Below the pieces are notes generated by a model. That model was not told the DNA's origin. It was given only the letters and a program-made list of their open reading frames with translations, and ran no database searches. Made by a program: the position numbers and the translations under genes. A DNA stretch of 64,000 nucleotides from Roseobacter sp. SK209-2-6 (GTDB taxonomy: Bacteria > Pseudomonadota > Alphaproteobacteria > Rhodobacterales > Rhodobacteraceae): assembly GCF_000169455.1 (NCBI RefSeq), contig NZ_AAYC01000016.1, positions 35,597-99,596 on the forward strand, in the 5' to 3' direction. This document shows positions 54,907 through 63,270 of this stretch, piece by piece (position 1 is the stretch's first letter; each line of letters begins with the position of its first letter).

Positions 54907-57324
54907 TTAACCATTCATTTTGCCGTTATCCGGATCGTATGGCACCCGGGTCAGCGGCCTCGCCTTATAGCGCCGGTCTGCCACTTCAATTTCAAAGCAG
55001 CGGGATCGGGTTTCTGCCAGAGTTTCACCCGGGGCAATTGCCACATTGGCAAAACACAGGTTCTTACCGGTTCTAGGACCACGGGCGCCAGATGAGGTCA
55101 AACCAACGCGCTTATCCCTCTCCCAGACGGGTTCATCGTGCAGAAGCAATGCCTCGCCTTCGACCTCCAACAAGAGCTGACGGCGGGTGAGACCATCCTG
55201 TTTTTGTTTGGCCAGTGCGATGCGACCCAGGAAATCACCTTTGGTCCAGTTCACTGCAAATCCTATCCCCGCCTCCAGTGGGGAGATATCTGGCCCCAGA
55301 TCATGGCCCCAATGTTTGAAACCCTTTTCGATCCGGCAGCCGTCCAAGGCGTGAATGCCCAAAAGACCTGCGCCTTCGGCACGGAAAGCATCAAACAGCA
55401 CTGGCGCTTGCACTGCCGGCATCGCAATTTCCCAACCCAACTCACCAACAAAACTGATCCGGGTGGCACTGCACTCTATGCCCGCAACTGTGACCCGGCG
55501 AGCAGTGGAGAAGTCAAATTCCTGCCAATTGTCATCTGAGAGATCTTGCAACAACGCACGCGCGCGCGGACCCATCACCCCTATCACCGCTTCACTCTCT
55601 GTCACATCTTGCAGCGTGACATCGAACCCTTTGATACGCGCCTGTTTCTGCAGCCAATACAGATCTTTGCGTCGTGTGGCTGCTCCGCTTGTCACCCGAA
55701 AAAGGTTAGAGCCCAAACGTGTGACCGTAAGATCCGCTTCCACACCGCCGCGCTGGTTCAGCCAAGCGGTGTAAACCGCGCGACCTTCGGCAACATCCAC
55801 GTGTGCGGTGCTGACCCATTGCAAAAGAGCCAATGCATCTGGACCTGACACATTGATCTTAGTGAACATGGACAAGTCAATCAGTACCACATCCGCTGCC
55901 ATATTCTGCGCTTCACGATCTGCCACATATTGCCAGCTTTGTGGCCCAACGGAATAGGGAAGGTTTTTTTCTGCCTCATCCTGCGCAAACCAGCGGGTGC
56001 GTTCCCAGGCTCCGCCTACGCCCCAGACTGCTCCTGCCTGATCCAGGCGCTGGTGCAATGGTGACCGGCGGAGGTCGCGGCCGGAAACCGGCTGTTTGAA
56101 GGGCCAATGCATGGCAAAGTTATTGCCCACGGCCTCGCGCATCTTGTCTTCCATATAGGCCTGGCCGGATTGCAGCGGATCACCGCGCAGAATGTCGATG
56201 TCCCACAGGTCGCTGGGCGCATCGCCATCGATCATCCAATCCGCCAGCGCATCTCCCACGCCAGCGGATGACATGATCCCCACAGAGTTCAAACCGGTTG
56301 CGACAAACAAGCCCTGCAACTCTGGCGTCTCGCCCACCAATGGGCGGCTATCAGCGGTAAAACTCTCCGGCCCATTCAGAAAATGCTGGATGCCCGCGCT
56401 CTCGAGACCGGGATACATCCTGAGTGCTGCTTCGATGAAGGGCTCGGCCTGCTCCCAATCATCCTCCATTTCCAGAAACGGCCGGTCACCTTCTGCCCCA
56501 TAAGGGTCCCAGGATTTCGCATCCATCTCGAACCACCCAACCAGCAGTTTTCCCGCGTCGCCCTTCATGTAGACATGGGTTTCCATGTCGCGGAACACCG
56601 GGAAAGGCTTTGGGAACCCCTCAATTGGTTCAGTCACCACATACATATGTTTCACCGAATGCTGCGGCAGGACTATGCCTGCCTCGTCAGCCAGTTTTTT
56701 AGACCAAGCACCAGCGCAAAGCGCCACCTGGTTGGCTTCAACCCTTGTTCCATCGGCCAGTTCTACTCCGGTCACGCGACCGTCCTCCTGGATAAGGCTT
56801 GCCACGCTGATGCCTTCGCGGATCTCCACTCCCCGGCTGCGCGCGCCTTTGGCAAAGGCCATGGTCAAATCCACAGGATTAACCTGCCCATCTTCCTTAA
56901 GGGTCAAAGCACCATGAATACCTTCGGCGCTGATGCCGGGCACCCGTGCGGCAACCTCTTCGCCCGAAAGCATCTCTGGGGTCATGCCGGTGAATCCCGC
57001 CATGGCGTGAATCCGATAGAGTTCGTCCATACGCTCCGCTCGCCTGGCGATCCAATAACCCGAGGTCTGCATATAACCCGTCGCCAGTCCGGTTTCGCGC
57101 TCCAGCTCCGGAAAGGTCTGCAGCGCCTTGGCGGCCAGTTTGGTCATGTTGAAGGTTGAGCGCAGCGGCCCGACAATCCCTGCCGCGTGCCAGGTTGTGC
57201 CCGAGGTCATCTGGTTTCGTTCCAGCAACAGGATATCCCGTGCGCCTTTCTTGGCCAGGTGATAAGCGAGGCTAAGGCCGATCACCCCGCCGCCAATGAT
57301 GATAATATTGCGTTTCTCTGACAT
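54907..57324 (-). CDS. Dimethylglycine/sarcosine dehydrogenase-like flavoprotein fused to GcvT domain
   Basis: An 805-residue chain. The N-terminal half is a DAO-type FAD domain (IIIIGGGVIGLSLAYHLAKKGARDILLLERN, TSGTTWHAAGIVGPLRS with the His for covalent flavin, and GLNSVGIMSSAGVGDALADWM). The C-terminal half is a GcvT/aminomethyltransferase-like domain (GALLGIHALDG-type region, KGDFLGRIAL near the end) that passes the one-carbon unit to tetrahydrofolate. Start chosen at 57324, with GGAAG upstream; the longer frame is out of character. Such fusions demethylate N-methylated glycines or related tertiary amines. The precise substrate is open. It is divergent from a LysR gene. Confidence 0.84.
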   Translation of the reverse strand: MSEKRNIIIIGGGVIGLSLAYHLAKKGARDILLLERNQMTSGTTWHAAGIVGPLRSTFNMTKLAAKALQTFPELERETGLATGYMQTSGYWIARRAERMDELYRIHAMAGFTGMTPEMLSGEEVAARVPGISAEGIHGALTLKEDGQVNPVDLTMAFAKGARSRGVEIREGISVASLIQEDGRVTGVELADGTRVEANQVALCAGAWSKKLADEAGIVLPQHSVKHMYVVTEPIEGFPKPFPVFRDMETHVYMKGDAGKLLVGWFEMDAKSWDPYGAEGDRPFLEMEDDWEQAEPFIEAALRMYPGLESAGIQHFLNGPESFTADSRPLVGETPELQGLFVATGLNSVGIMSSAGVGDALADWMIDGDAPSDLWDIDILRGDPLQSGQAYMEDKMREAVGNNFAMHWPFKQPVSGRDLRRSPLHQRLDQAGAVWGVGGAWERTRWFAQDEAEKNLPYSVGPQSWQYVADREAQNMAADVVLIDLSMFTKINVSGPDALALLQWVSTAHVDVAEGRAVYTAWLNQRGGVEADLTVTRLGSNLFRVTSGAATRRKDLYWLQKQARIKGFDVTLQDVTESEAVIGVMGPRARALLQDLSDDNWQEFDFSTARRVTVAGIECSATRISFVGELGWEIAMPAVQAPVLFDAFRAEGAGLLGIHALDGCRIEKGFKHWGHDLGPDISPLEAGIGFAVNWTKGDFLGRIALAKQKQDGLTRRQLLLEVEGEALLLHDEPVWERDKRVGLTSSGARGPRTGKNLCFANVAIAPGETLAETRSRCFEIEVADRRYKARPLTRVPYDPDNGKMNG

Positions 57325-57411
57325 GGTGTCTTCCATCCAATTTCCTAAGAAATGATGCCTGAAGCAGATCACCAGAACAGATGAGAATGACGCCTGCAAA
57401 CACAACATTTT

Positions 57412-57429
57412 GTAAAATATAGATTTTAC
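57412..57429. promoter_or_regulatory. Inverted repeat in the DMGDH-like / LysR divergent spacer
   Basis: GTAAAAT and ATTTTAC form a perfect 7-base inverted repeat separated by ATAG. It lies 87 bases upstream of the DMGDH-like start and 111 bases upstream of the LysR start. The T-N(11)-A-like spacing and AT-rich nature fit a LysR-type operator. Position and symmetry are the only evidence. Confidence 0.45.
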
Positions 57430-57540
57430 TGTTCTCCAGGAATGGGAGCGCAGGAGCACCAAGCCAGAGCAACATCAATCAATGCTTTTTTTGCATGTAT
57501 TTTTGTGTAGTTTCTAGATACACTCTTTCGCAGGTCTTTC

Positions 57541-58488
57541 ATGATGCCACCTGAAGCCGATTCCCTCCTCTTGCCTGTGATGAACGCCTTAGCTGCCTTT
57601 CGGGTGGTCGCCTCGCAAGGATCAGTCAGCGCCGCAGCGCAGGCCCTTGACACCTCTCAATCCAGCCTATCGCGCCATATTCAAAACCTGGAGGAGCACC
57701 TGGGCTGCCCTCTCTTCCTGCGCCAAAACCGCCGCATGGTTCTGACCACCGCCGGCCAGCAACTTTTTACAACTGTAGATGCAGGTCTTGGTGCCATTTC
57801 GCTGAAAGCACAGGAATTAAAACGCCAGCACGGTCCGGGTGAAATACGTATCCGCTGCGGTCATGGGTTTGCGCATTTCTGGATGTTGAAGCACTACCCG
57901 CGCCTGCAACGATCCTTTCCCCAGCTGCAAATCAACCTATCGGTTGGCCCCCTTGGAATGCGCCCAGAAGATGGGGTGCCAGACCTTGATGTACGCCTTG
58001 GTCCGCACCCAGACCCGGAGTGGCATTCAGATCTGCTTATTCCGGAGGACATTTGCCTCGCTGCTGCACCAAAACTGCTTGAGAAACACGAGTTGCCAAA
58101 CCCCGATCTGCAAGACCTCACCCGTCTGCCGCTCTTGCATCTGGACCGGGGGGAGTATGGCATACTCTGGTTCGGCTCTTTCTTCGAACGTTTTGGCATC
58201 CCTTATGAGCCAGATCCATCCACCCTGTTCTTCAACAGCTACCCGCATGTGGTCTACAGTGCCATCGAAGGGCGTGGCGTCGGTATCATCTGGCGTGGTC
58301 TGGATGATGGAGCATTGGATAGTGGCGAGCTGGTCGAACTGCCCGGCACTGGTCTGCGCACCGAAAACGGCTATTTCCTGACCTGCCGCAAGGCCATCTG
58401 CGAAGAGGCTGAAATTTTGCAACTGCGTCGCTGGATGACCAACGCCTGTGCACGGGTCAACCCGCCCCGGCACCCGCCAGCTCTTTGA
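57541..58488 (+). CDS. LysR-family transcriptional regulator
   Basis: A 315-residue GcvA/AmpR-like regulator with an N-terminal helix-turn-helix (GSVSAAAQALDTSQSSLSRHIQNLEEHLG) and an effector domain containing DLDVRLGPHPDPEWHSDLLIPEDICLAAAP. It is divergent from the DMGDH-like gene and probably controls it. Its 3' end overlaps the opposing MocR gene by 32 bases. Two adjacent Met codons start the frame; either could be used. Confidence 0.85.
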   Translation: MMPPEADSLLLPVMNALAAFRVVASQGSVSAAAQALDTSQSSLSRHIQNLEEHLGCPLFLRQNRRMVLTTAGQQLFTTVDAGLGAISLKAQELKRQHGPGEIRIRCGHGFAHFWMLKHYPRLQRSFPQLQINLSVGPLGMRPEDGVPDLDVRLGPHPDPEWHSDLLIPEDICLAAAPKLLEKHELPNPDLQDLTRLPLLHLDRGEYGILWFGSFFERFGIPYEPDPSTLFFNSYPHVVYSAIEGRGVGIIWRGLDDGALDSGELVELPGTGLRTENGYFLTCRKAICEEAEILQLRRWMTNACARVNPPRHPPAL

Positions 58489-59953
58489 GTATTTTTGCGA
58501 GCCGTTCCACCAAGCGGGGGATAATCCGCTCATCCACGCCGGAAAACCCCAGCACAAGCGCGGTGCGTTCTAATGACTCGATGCAGTAAAGCGAGATCGG
58601 GAGCGATTCGATTCCCGCTGCCAGCAGCGCTTCATGGGCAGCTTGGTCGTCGATCCCGCCCTTCAGCCAGGCGACCATATGCATGCCCGCATCAGTCCAT
58701 TGGGGTTCCAGCCAGGCACTGCAATCACGGCACAGGGCTTCGTAGAGCACATCCCTCCGCGTCCGGTACAAGCGGCGCATTTTGCGGATGTGTTCGGTGA
58801 ACCGTCCATCCTCCATGAACCGCGCCATCGTTTCCTCCACCACTGCAGAGGAGTTCTGACCCAGCAGATTGCGAGCGGCGGCAAATGTTTCCGCGAACTC
58901 CTGTGGCACCACCACATAGCCCAGCCGCATCGCGGCAAACATCGATTTAGAAAAGGTGCCGACATAGAAAACCCGTTGGGCGCTGTCCAAGGCGCTGAGG
59001 GCAGGCAAAGGCCGGCCGCGATAGCGAAACTCACTGTCGTAGTCATCCTCGATGATCCAGGTATTGTTTTCCTGAGCATAGCTGAGCAGTGCCAATCGTC
59101 GCCCCAAGCTCATTGTCGTTCCCAAGGGCTGCTGGTGCGAGGGGGTGGTAAAAATCAAAGCCGGCTTTGGATGACGTTTGATAGCCTGGGCCAAATCTAA
59201 CCCCTCACTATCAACCTGCACCGGCGCCACATTGGCGCCCATGGTTTGCATCACATCCCGGCCAGCGATGTGTCCGGGGTTTTCGTACCAAACCGTATCC
59301 CCATGGTTCAACAACACAAAAGCAATCAGCACAAAGGCTTGCTGAGCGCCGGAAGTTACAATCACCCGCTCCGCATTCACCTTCATTCCGCGCGCATCCG
59401 CCAGATGCCGGGCAATCGCCTCACGCAGGTCGGCATTGCCATTCACCTGGCCATAGCTGAGACTGCTGCGCATATCCCGAACCATCGCTTCGGCCATATA
59501 CTTATTCCATAGTTTCACCGGGAACTGGTCCAGAGCTGGAACCCCGGGGCGAAACGGCGCGACCTCCCCATAGCGGGCGGTTGATTTCGACGCAGCGATG
59601 GTTCGCGCACGGCTTGAAATCTCAATGCCCGATGGTTTGTCTTTGTGTCGCGGGGTTCGGATCTGCGGAAAGGCCTCGGTGTCCAGACCATCCGCCACAA
59701 AAGTTCCAGCCCCCGTCTTTGCCTGGGCATAGCCTTCGGAGATTATCTGTTCGTAGACATTTTTCACAGTAATCCGTGAAATCCCCAACTCCTGCGCCAA
59801 CTCGCGCGTTGAAGGCAGCTTTTGCCCAGGCGGCAGAGAGCCATCCAAAATCAAGCGGCGCAACGAGGCATCCAGCTGCCGGTAGATTGGCACTGAAGAG
59901 TCGCGTTCGATTGTGAAACCCTGGAGCAGTGCACCACTCGGAGATTTTGGCAT
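58457..59953 (-). CDS. MocR/PdxR-family regulator (GntR helix-turn-helix fused to aminotransferase domain)
   Basis: A 498-residue fusion. Residues about 15-85 form a GntR winged helix (LPPGQKLPSTRELAQELGISRITVKNVYEQII), and the rest is a fold-type I aminotransferase-like domain with the PLP lysine in GTFSKSMFAAMRLGYVVVP. MocR regulators use PLP as a sensor for amines or amino acids; known members control GABA, taurine and vitamin B6 genes. It is divergent from the URO-D-family gene, with three direct repeats in between that resemble MocR operators. It therefore probably controls the URO-D/FGase/GS cluster. Confidence 0.9.
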   Translation of the reverse strand: MPKSPSGALLQGFTIERDSSVPIYRQLDASLRRLILDGSLPPGQKLPSTRELAQELGISRITVKNVYEQIISEGYAQAKTGAGTFVADGLDTEAFPQIRTPRHKDKPSGIEISSRARTIAASKSTARYGEVAPFRPGVPALDQFPVKLWNKYMAEAMVRDMRSSLSYGQVNGNADLREAIARHLADARGMKVNAERVIVTSGAQQAFVLIAFVLLNHGDTVWYENPGHIAGRDVMQTMGANVAPVQVDSEGLDLAQAIKRHPKPALIFTTPSHQQPLGTTMSLGRRLALLSYAQENNTWIIEDDYDSEFRYRGRPLPALSALDSAQRVFYVGTFSKSMFAAMRLGYVVVPQEFAETFAAARNLLGQNSSAVVEETMARFMEDGRFTEHIRKMRRLYRTRRDVLYEALCRDCSAWLEPQWTDAGMHMVAWLKGGIDDQAAHEALLAAGIESLPISLYCIESLERTALVLGFSGVDERIIPRLVERLAKILKELAGAGAG

Positions 59954-59959
59954 GTCTAA

Positions 59960-59995
59960 ATGGGCCTATAAATGGGAATATAGTGGGTATATTTT
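59960..59995. promoter_or_regulatory. Three 12-base direct repeats, candidate MocR operator
   Basis: The units ATGGGCCTATAA (59960-59971), ATGGGAATATAG (59972-59983) and TGGGTATATTTT (59984-59995) follow without gaps; the shared core is TGGG-N2-TATA. They start 7 bases upstream of the mocR-type gene and lie about 80 bases before the URO-D-family gene. MocR proteins such as GabR bind direct repeats, and the reverse complement of the third core, TATACCCA, resembles the GabR ATACCA box. Confidence 0.55.
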
Positions 59996-60073
59996 ATAAT
60001 TCCAATCTTGAGTAGCCTCAATTTCAACAGGCGCATAATCGCGCCGGGGATGCACAATGCTTGAGGCCAATCC

Positions 60074-61408
60074 ATGACCAGAATAGAAGACTACGCGTTC
60101 CCCAAAGGGGTGGATCTTTTGCGGGCTTGGCAAGCGGGCGACGCTGAAGCCAAAGCTGAAATGACACAGGTATTCGATGCCGCAATCGCAGGTGATTTTG
60201 ATACCAACTTCGCCCAGAAAGCTGACCCGAACCATGTGAACAGCGTGGCCTCTGTCCACATGCTGGCACTGGCGGTGCTAAACGACCTTTATGGCATTGA
60301 GACGCGCGAGTATTACCACGAAGATCCCTATCGCTATGTTCGCGCCAACCTTGCGGTCAGCCGACTGCTAGGGGTGAATAAATTCTATATCACCTGGGCG
60401 CTTTATGCATGGTCCTGCGAACCGCTGGGTCAAACCGTCATGTATCCGGATAAATACCCTCCTGGCGCCGACCCTGATGATATGCTGATCAATAAGGAGA
60501 ACTGGCGCGAGCTGAAGACCCCTGATTTCACCACTGGAGTGCCGCTGGCGATCACCAATATTCTGCGCGTGCATGAGGAACTGACCGGCCTGCCACCGCT
60601 CTTGCAGATCACCGCGCCCTACAGCCTCGCCGCCGACATCTACGGTCAGGAACCCCTGCTGGGTGACGTCGTGAACGACCCCGATGAAGTCAACGCGCTA
60701 CTCGATCACCTGGGCGACGTGGTGCTGGGTCCCTGGATGGATCACCATATCGCAACCTTTCCCCATGGCTGGATTGAATTGTCCGATGCCTCCGGGTCGC
60801 CCTTCTTCATTGGTCCAGAAAACTGCAAGAACATGTCGATCCGGGCGATCCGCCATATGCTGCGCGATAAACCCTATGCAGACCGGGTGTTTGACAACAA
60901 TTACCGTGGCGACCACGTAGCTCTCGCCAAGAAAAAAGACCGCCGATCCCGTCGCCGCGGGGGCACGCATACAGCCAGCGCCGCAACACCCGAAATGGCG
61001 CCATCAGAGAACCCCGCGCTGCTGGATCTCACCGATGCCAAGGTCAGCGCAAACCCGGTTTTCATCATGAGGCTGGCTGCAGATAATGTGGACATCTCGT
61101 TTTATGAAGATCAGGCGATCAAGCGCAACATGCCGCTCACCTCGGGAATTGGCTCCCCACAAATCGATCGCAACAGCATCGAGGATCTGGAGGCAAAGAA
61201 GGCAGAAGTCCGCGAGATGGCGCGCACTCATGTGGCGGCAATCCGGAACGTCTGCGCCAATATCGATCTGCCCGAAGACAACCATGTCGGCCAGGCATGG
61301 CCCAGCCATATCTATTTCGAAGACGTCAATCTGCATACCCAGTTCGATCTCGTCGAAATCATCCTGGAAGAGGCCTACAACTCCGCCCCAATTCAGCGCG
61401 CCTCGTAA
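60074..61408 (+). CDS. URO-D superfamily protein (uroporphyrinogen decarboxylase-like, possible methyltransferase)
   Basis: A 444-residue cytosolic protein. The late part, including HHIATFPHGWIELSDASGSP and FIGPENCKNMSIRAIRHML, and TAPYSLAADIYGQEPLLGDVVNDP in the middle resemble the URO-D fold, which includes methylcobamide:CoM methyltransferases as well as porphyrin enzymes. It is far from HemE in sequence. A short basic insert (KKKDRRSRRRGG) lies after residue 290. It heads a plus-strand run of IMPase-like, FGase-like and GS-like genes under a divergent MocR, so a role in methylated-amine or amine catabolism is inferred. The reaction is unknown. Confidence 0.55.
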   Translation: MTRIEDYAFPKGVDLLRAWQAGDAEAKAEMTQVFDAAIAGDFDTNFAQKADPNHVNSVASVHMLALAVLNDLYGIETREYYHEDPYRYVRANLAVSRLLGVNKFYITWALYAWSCEPLGQTVMYPDKYPPGADPDDMLINKENWRELKTPDFTTGVPLAITNILRVHEELTGLPPLLQITAPYSLAADIYGQEPLLGDVVNDPDEVNALLDHLGDVVLGPWMDHHIATFPHGWIELSDASGSPFFIGPENCKNMSIRAIRHMLRDKPYADRVFDNNYRGDHVALAKKKDRRSRRRGGTHTASAATPEMAPSENPALLDLTDAKVSANPVFIMRLAADNVDISFYEDQAIKRNMPLTSGIGSPQIDRNSIEDLEAKKAEVREMARTHVAAIRNVCANIDLPEDNHVGQAWPSHIYFEDVNLHTQFDLVEIILEEAYNSAPIQRAS

Positions 61409-61561
61409 TTGGATTGCACCTCACAAGGCTGTTTCAGACCGCTCTGTGAGGATCCTCCCTAAACAAGCTGTCTGCCCCATTGGCCAGCGCACTCCCATTG
61501 AGGCGCAACCGGCACCCTGCGGGCAGCAGCACGACTAAACGACAAGGGGTTTTCTGAAACA

Positions 61562-62335
61562 ATGTCTAAGATGCCAGACTACGCTGATCATGCTCTCCGG
61601 ATGTCAGAGATCGCTGCAGAAGCAGCCCGCGGCTACTTTCGCGGTCGGCTTGGGATCGAATTCAAAAAAGATGAAAGCCCGGTCACCCAAGCCGACAAAG
61701 GCGTAGAGGCTGAGGTACGGGCCTACCTTGAACAACACTTTCCAGATCACGGGATTTTCGGCGAGGAACAAGGATTTGACGGTGTCGACCGTGACGAAAT
61801 TTGGATCATCGATCCGATCGACGGCACACGCTCATTCCTCTCAGGCCACCCTCTGTTTGGGTTTTTACTAGGCTATCTAAAGGCCGAAGTTCCCCAACTT
61901 GGCGTGATCGGAATGCCAGCCCTAGGCGAAACGTTTATCGGGGTGCAAGGGCAGGGCGCGACGCTGAATGGCAAACCAATCCAAGTGTCCCGCCAAAACC
62001 GGCTGGACCGGGCGGTTTTATATGTCAACGAAGGTGACAAGATCCACCGGGACTATCCGCAACTCTTTGACAGGTTGATGCAATCCGGACAAACCCGCCG
62101 TTTTGCCTATGACTGTTATCCACATGCCCTGCTCGCCGCTGGCCATGTGGATGCAGTGATCGACTATGATCTGCAACCCTATGACTACCTCCCAGTCTCG
62201 GCCGTCATCGAAGCCGCTGGTGGTGTGATTACCGATTGGGATGGCCGCTCCTTGGGGCTGCAATCGGATGGCCGGGTGGTTTCCGCGGCCACACCAGACC
62301 TGCACGCCGAAATGCTAGCTTTGGTCAAAGGTTAA
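61562..62335 (+). CDS. Inositol monophosphatase-family phosphatase (HisN-like)
   Basis: A 257-residue metal-dependent phosphatase. Family motifs are GEEQG (metal Glu pair), WIIDPIDGTRSFLSGHP (metal-binding Asp residues) and a late PYDYLPVSAVIEAAGGVITDWDG. Members hydrolyse inositol monophosphate, histidinol phosphate or nucleotide bisphosphates. Its position between the URO-D-family and FGase-like genes is odd for housekeeping histidine synthesis, which suggests a special role here, not defined by sequence. Confidence 0.83.
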   Translation: MSKMPDYADHALRMSEIAAEAARGYFRGRLGIEFKKDESPVTQADKGVEAEVRAYLEQHFPDHGIFGEEQGFDGVDRDEIWIIDPIDGTRSFLSGHPLFGFLLGYLKAEVPQLGVIGMPALGETFIGVQGQGATLNGKPIQVSRQNRLDRAVLYVNEGDKIHRDYPQLFDRLMQSGQTRRFAYDCYPHALLAAGHVDAVIDYDLQPYDYLPVSAVIEAAGGVITDWDGRSLGLQSDGRVVSAATPDLHAEMLALVKG

Positions 62336-62344
62336 CTGTGACGC

Positions 62345-62506
62345 ATGAGCGACTTGCTGGAAACACTGCGCTCCCGTCGCGAGTTCAGCAACTACATCGC
62401 ATCTGTAGCCAATTCATCCCTCTATCGCCATGGCCAGTTGTTGGAAACGCGCCGGATCAAGGACATACAAAAATTGAAAGACACCGTAGTGACGGAGGCA
62501 GGCTGA
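62345..62506 (+). CDS. Small 53-residue hypothetical protein
   Basis: A short frame beginning MSDLLETLRSRREFSNYIAS and ending LKDTVVTEAG. It starts 9 bases after the phosphatase stop, and its stop TGA overlaps the start of the FGase-like gene by one base (TGATG), a layout typical of coupled translation. It is hydrophilic and mostly helical in appearance. I recognise no family. Its ribosome site is weak, so it could be non-coding, but its fit between the two stops supports a real gene. Confidence 0.45.
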   Translation: MSDLLETLRSRREFSNYIASVANSSLYRHGQLLETRRIKDIQKLKDTVVTEAG

Positions 62507-63270
62507 TGGCTGAGTTGTCGGATAGTGACCCTGTAGAAATCGTGAACCCCCAGGGCACCGGTCAAGTGGTTCTCCTATGTGAACATGCCAGCTCCCATAT
62601 TCCCAAGGCCTATCACGGACTGGGCCTGGCAGAGGAGGATCGTCTTAGCCATGCGGTCTGGGATCCCGGCGCGCGAGAACTGACCCTGGCTTTATCCGCA
62701 GCTCTGGATGCGCCTGCCATCATGTCGACGGTTTCCCGGCTGGTTTATGATTGCAACCGCCCGCCCCAAGCACCAGGTGCGATGCCGCAAAAATCCGAAC
62801 TGATCGATGTGCCCGGCAACCAGGACCTCTCTCCAGCCGAGCGGGAGGCCCGAGCCGCAGAGGTTTATCAACCCTTTTGCGAAGCGGTTTCACAGATCTT
62901 AGATCATCGCGGTCCGGAGACTGTATTGGTAACGGTGCACAGTTTCACCCCAGTCTATTTTGGCAAACGCCGCACAGTAGAGATCGGGCTTTTGCATGAT
63001 GGTGACAGTCGCCTGGTGGATGCCATGCTGAAACAGTCCGGGCGCCTGACCGGACGCCGGGTGGCCCGCAATGAGCCCTATGGGCCAGAAGATGGGGTGA
63101 CCCATTCGTTGCGCCTGCATGCGCTGCCCCGCGGGCTGGCCAATGTCATGATCGAAGTCCGCAATGATCTGATGCGCACCCCCGAAAACATCGCTGCCAG
63201 AGCCCAGGAACTCCTGCGGCTTCTCGAGCCCGCACTTCAAAGTATCACGATCAAGGAGGATGTATCGTGA
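62506..63270 (+). CDS. N-formylglutamate amidohydrolase-family protein
   Basis: A 254-residue hydrolase. The FGase family is indicated by VVLLCEHASSHIPKAYHGLGL, LVYDCNRPPQAPGAMP, VTVHSFTPVYFGKRRTVEIGLLHD and VMIEVRNDL near the end. HutG-type members cleave N-formylglutamate in histidine breakdown, but no hut genes are here. Placed next to a glutamine-synthetase-like gene it may instead cleave another N-acyl or gamma-glutamyl compound (inference). The ATG at 62506 is preceded by GGAGG; the frame upstream overlaps other genes. It overlaps the next gene by 4 bases. Confidence 0.83.
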   Translation: MAELSDSDPVEIVNPQGTGQVVLLCEHASSHIPKAYHGLGLAEEDRLSHAVWDPGARELTLALSAALDAPAIMSTVSRLVYDCNRPPQAPGAMPQKSELIDVPGNQDLSPAEREARAAEVYQPFCEAVSQILDHRGPETVLVTVHSFTPVYFGKRRTVEIGLLHDGDSRLVDAMLKQSGRLTGRRVARNEPYGPEDGVTHSLRLHALPRGLANVMIEVRNDLMRTPENIAARAQELLRLLEPALQSITIKEDVS

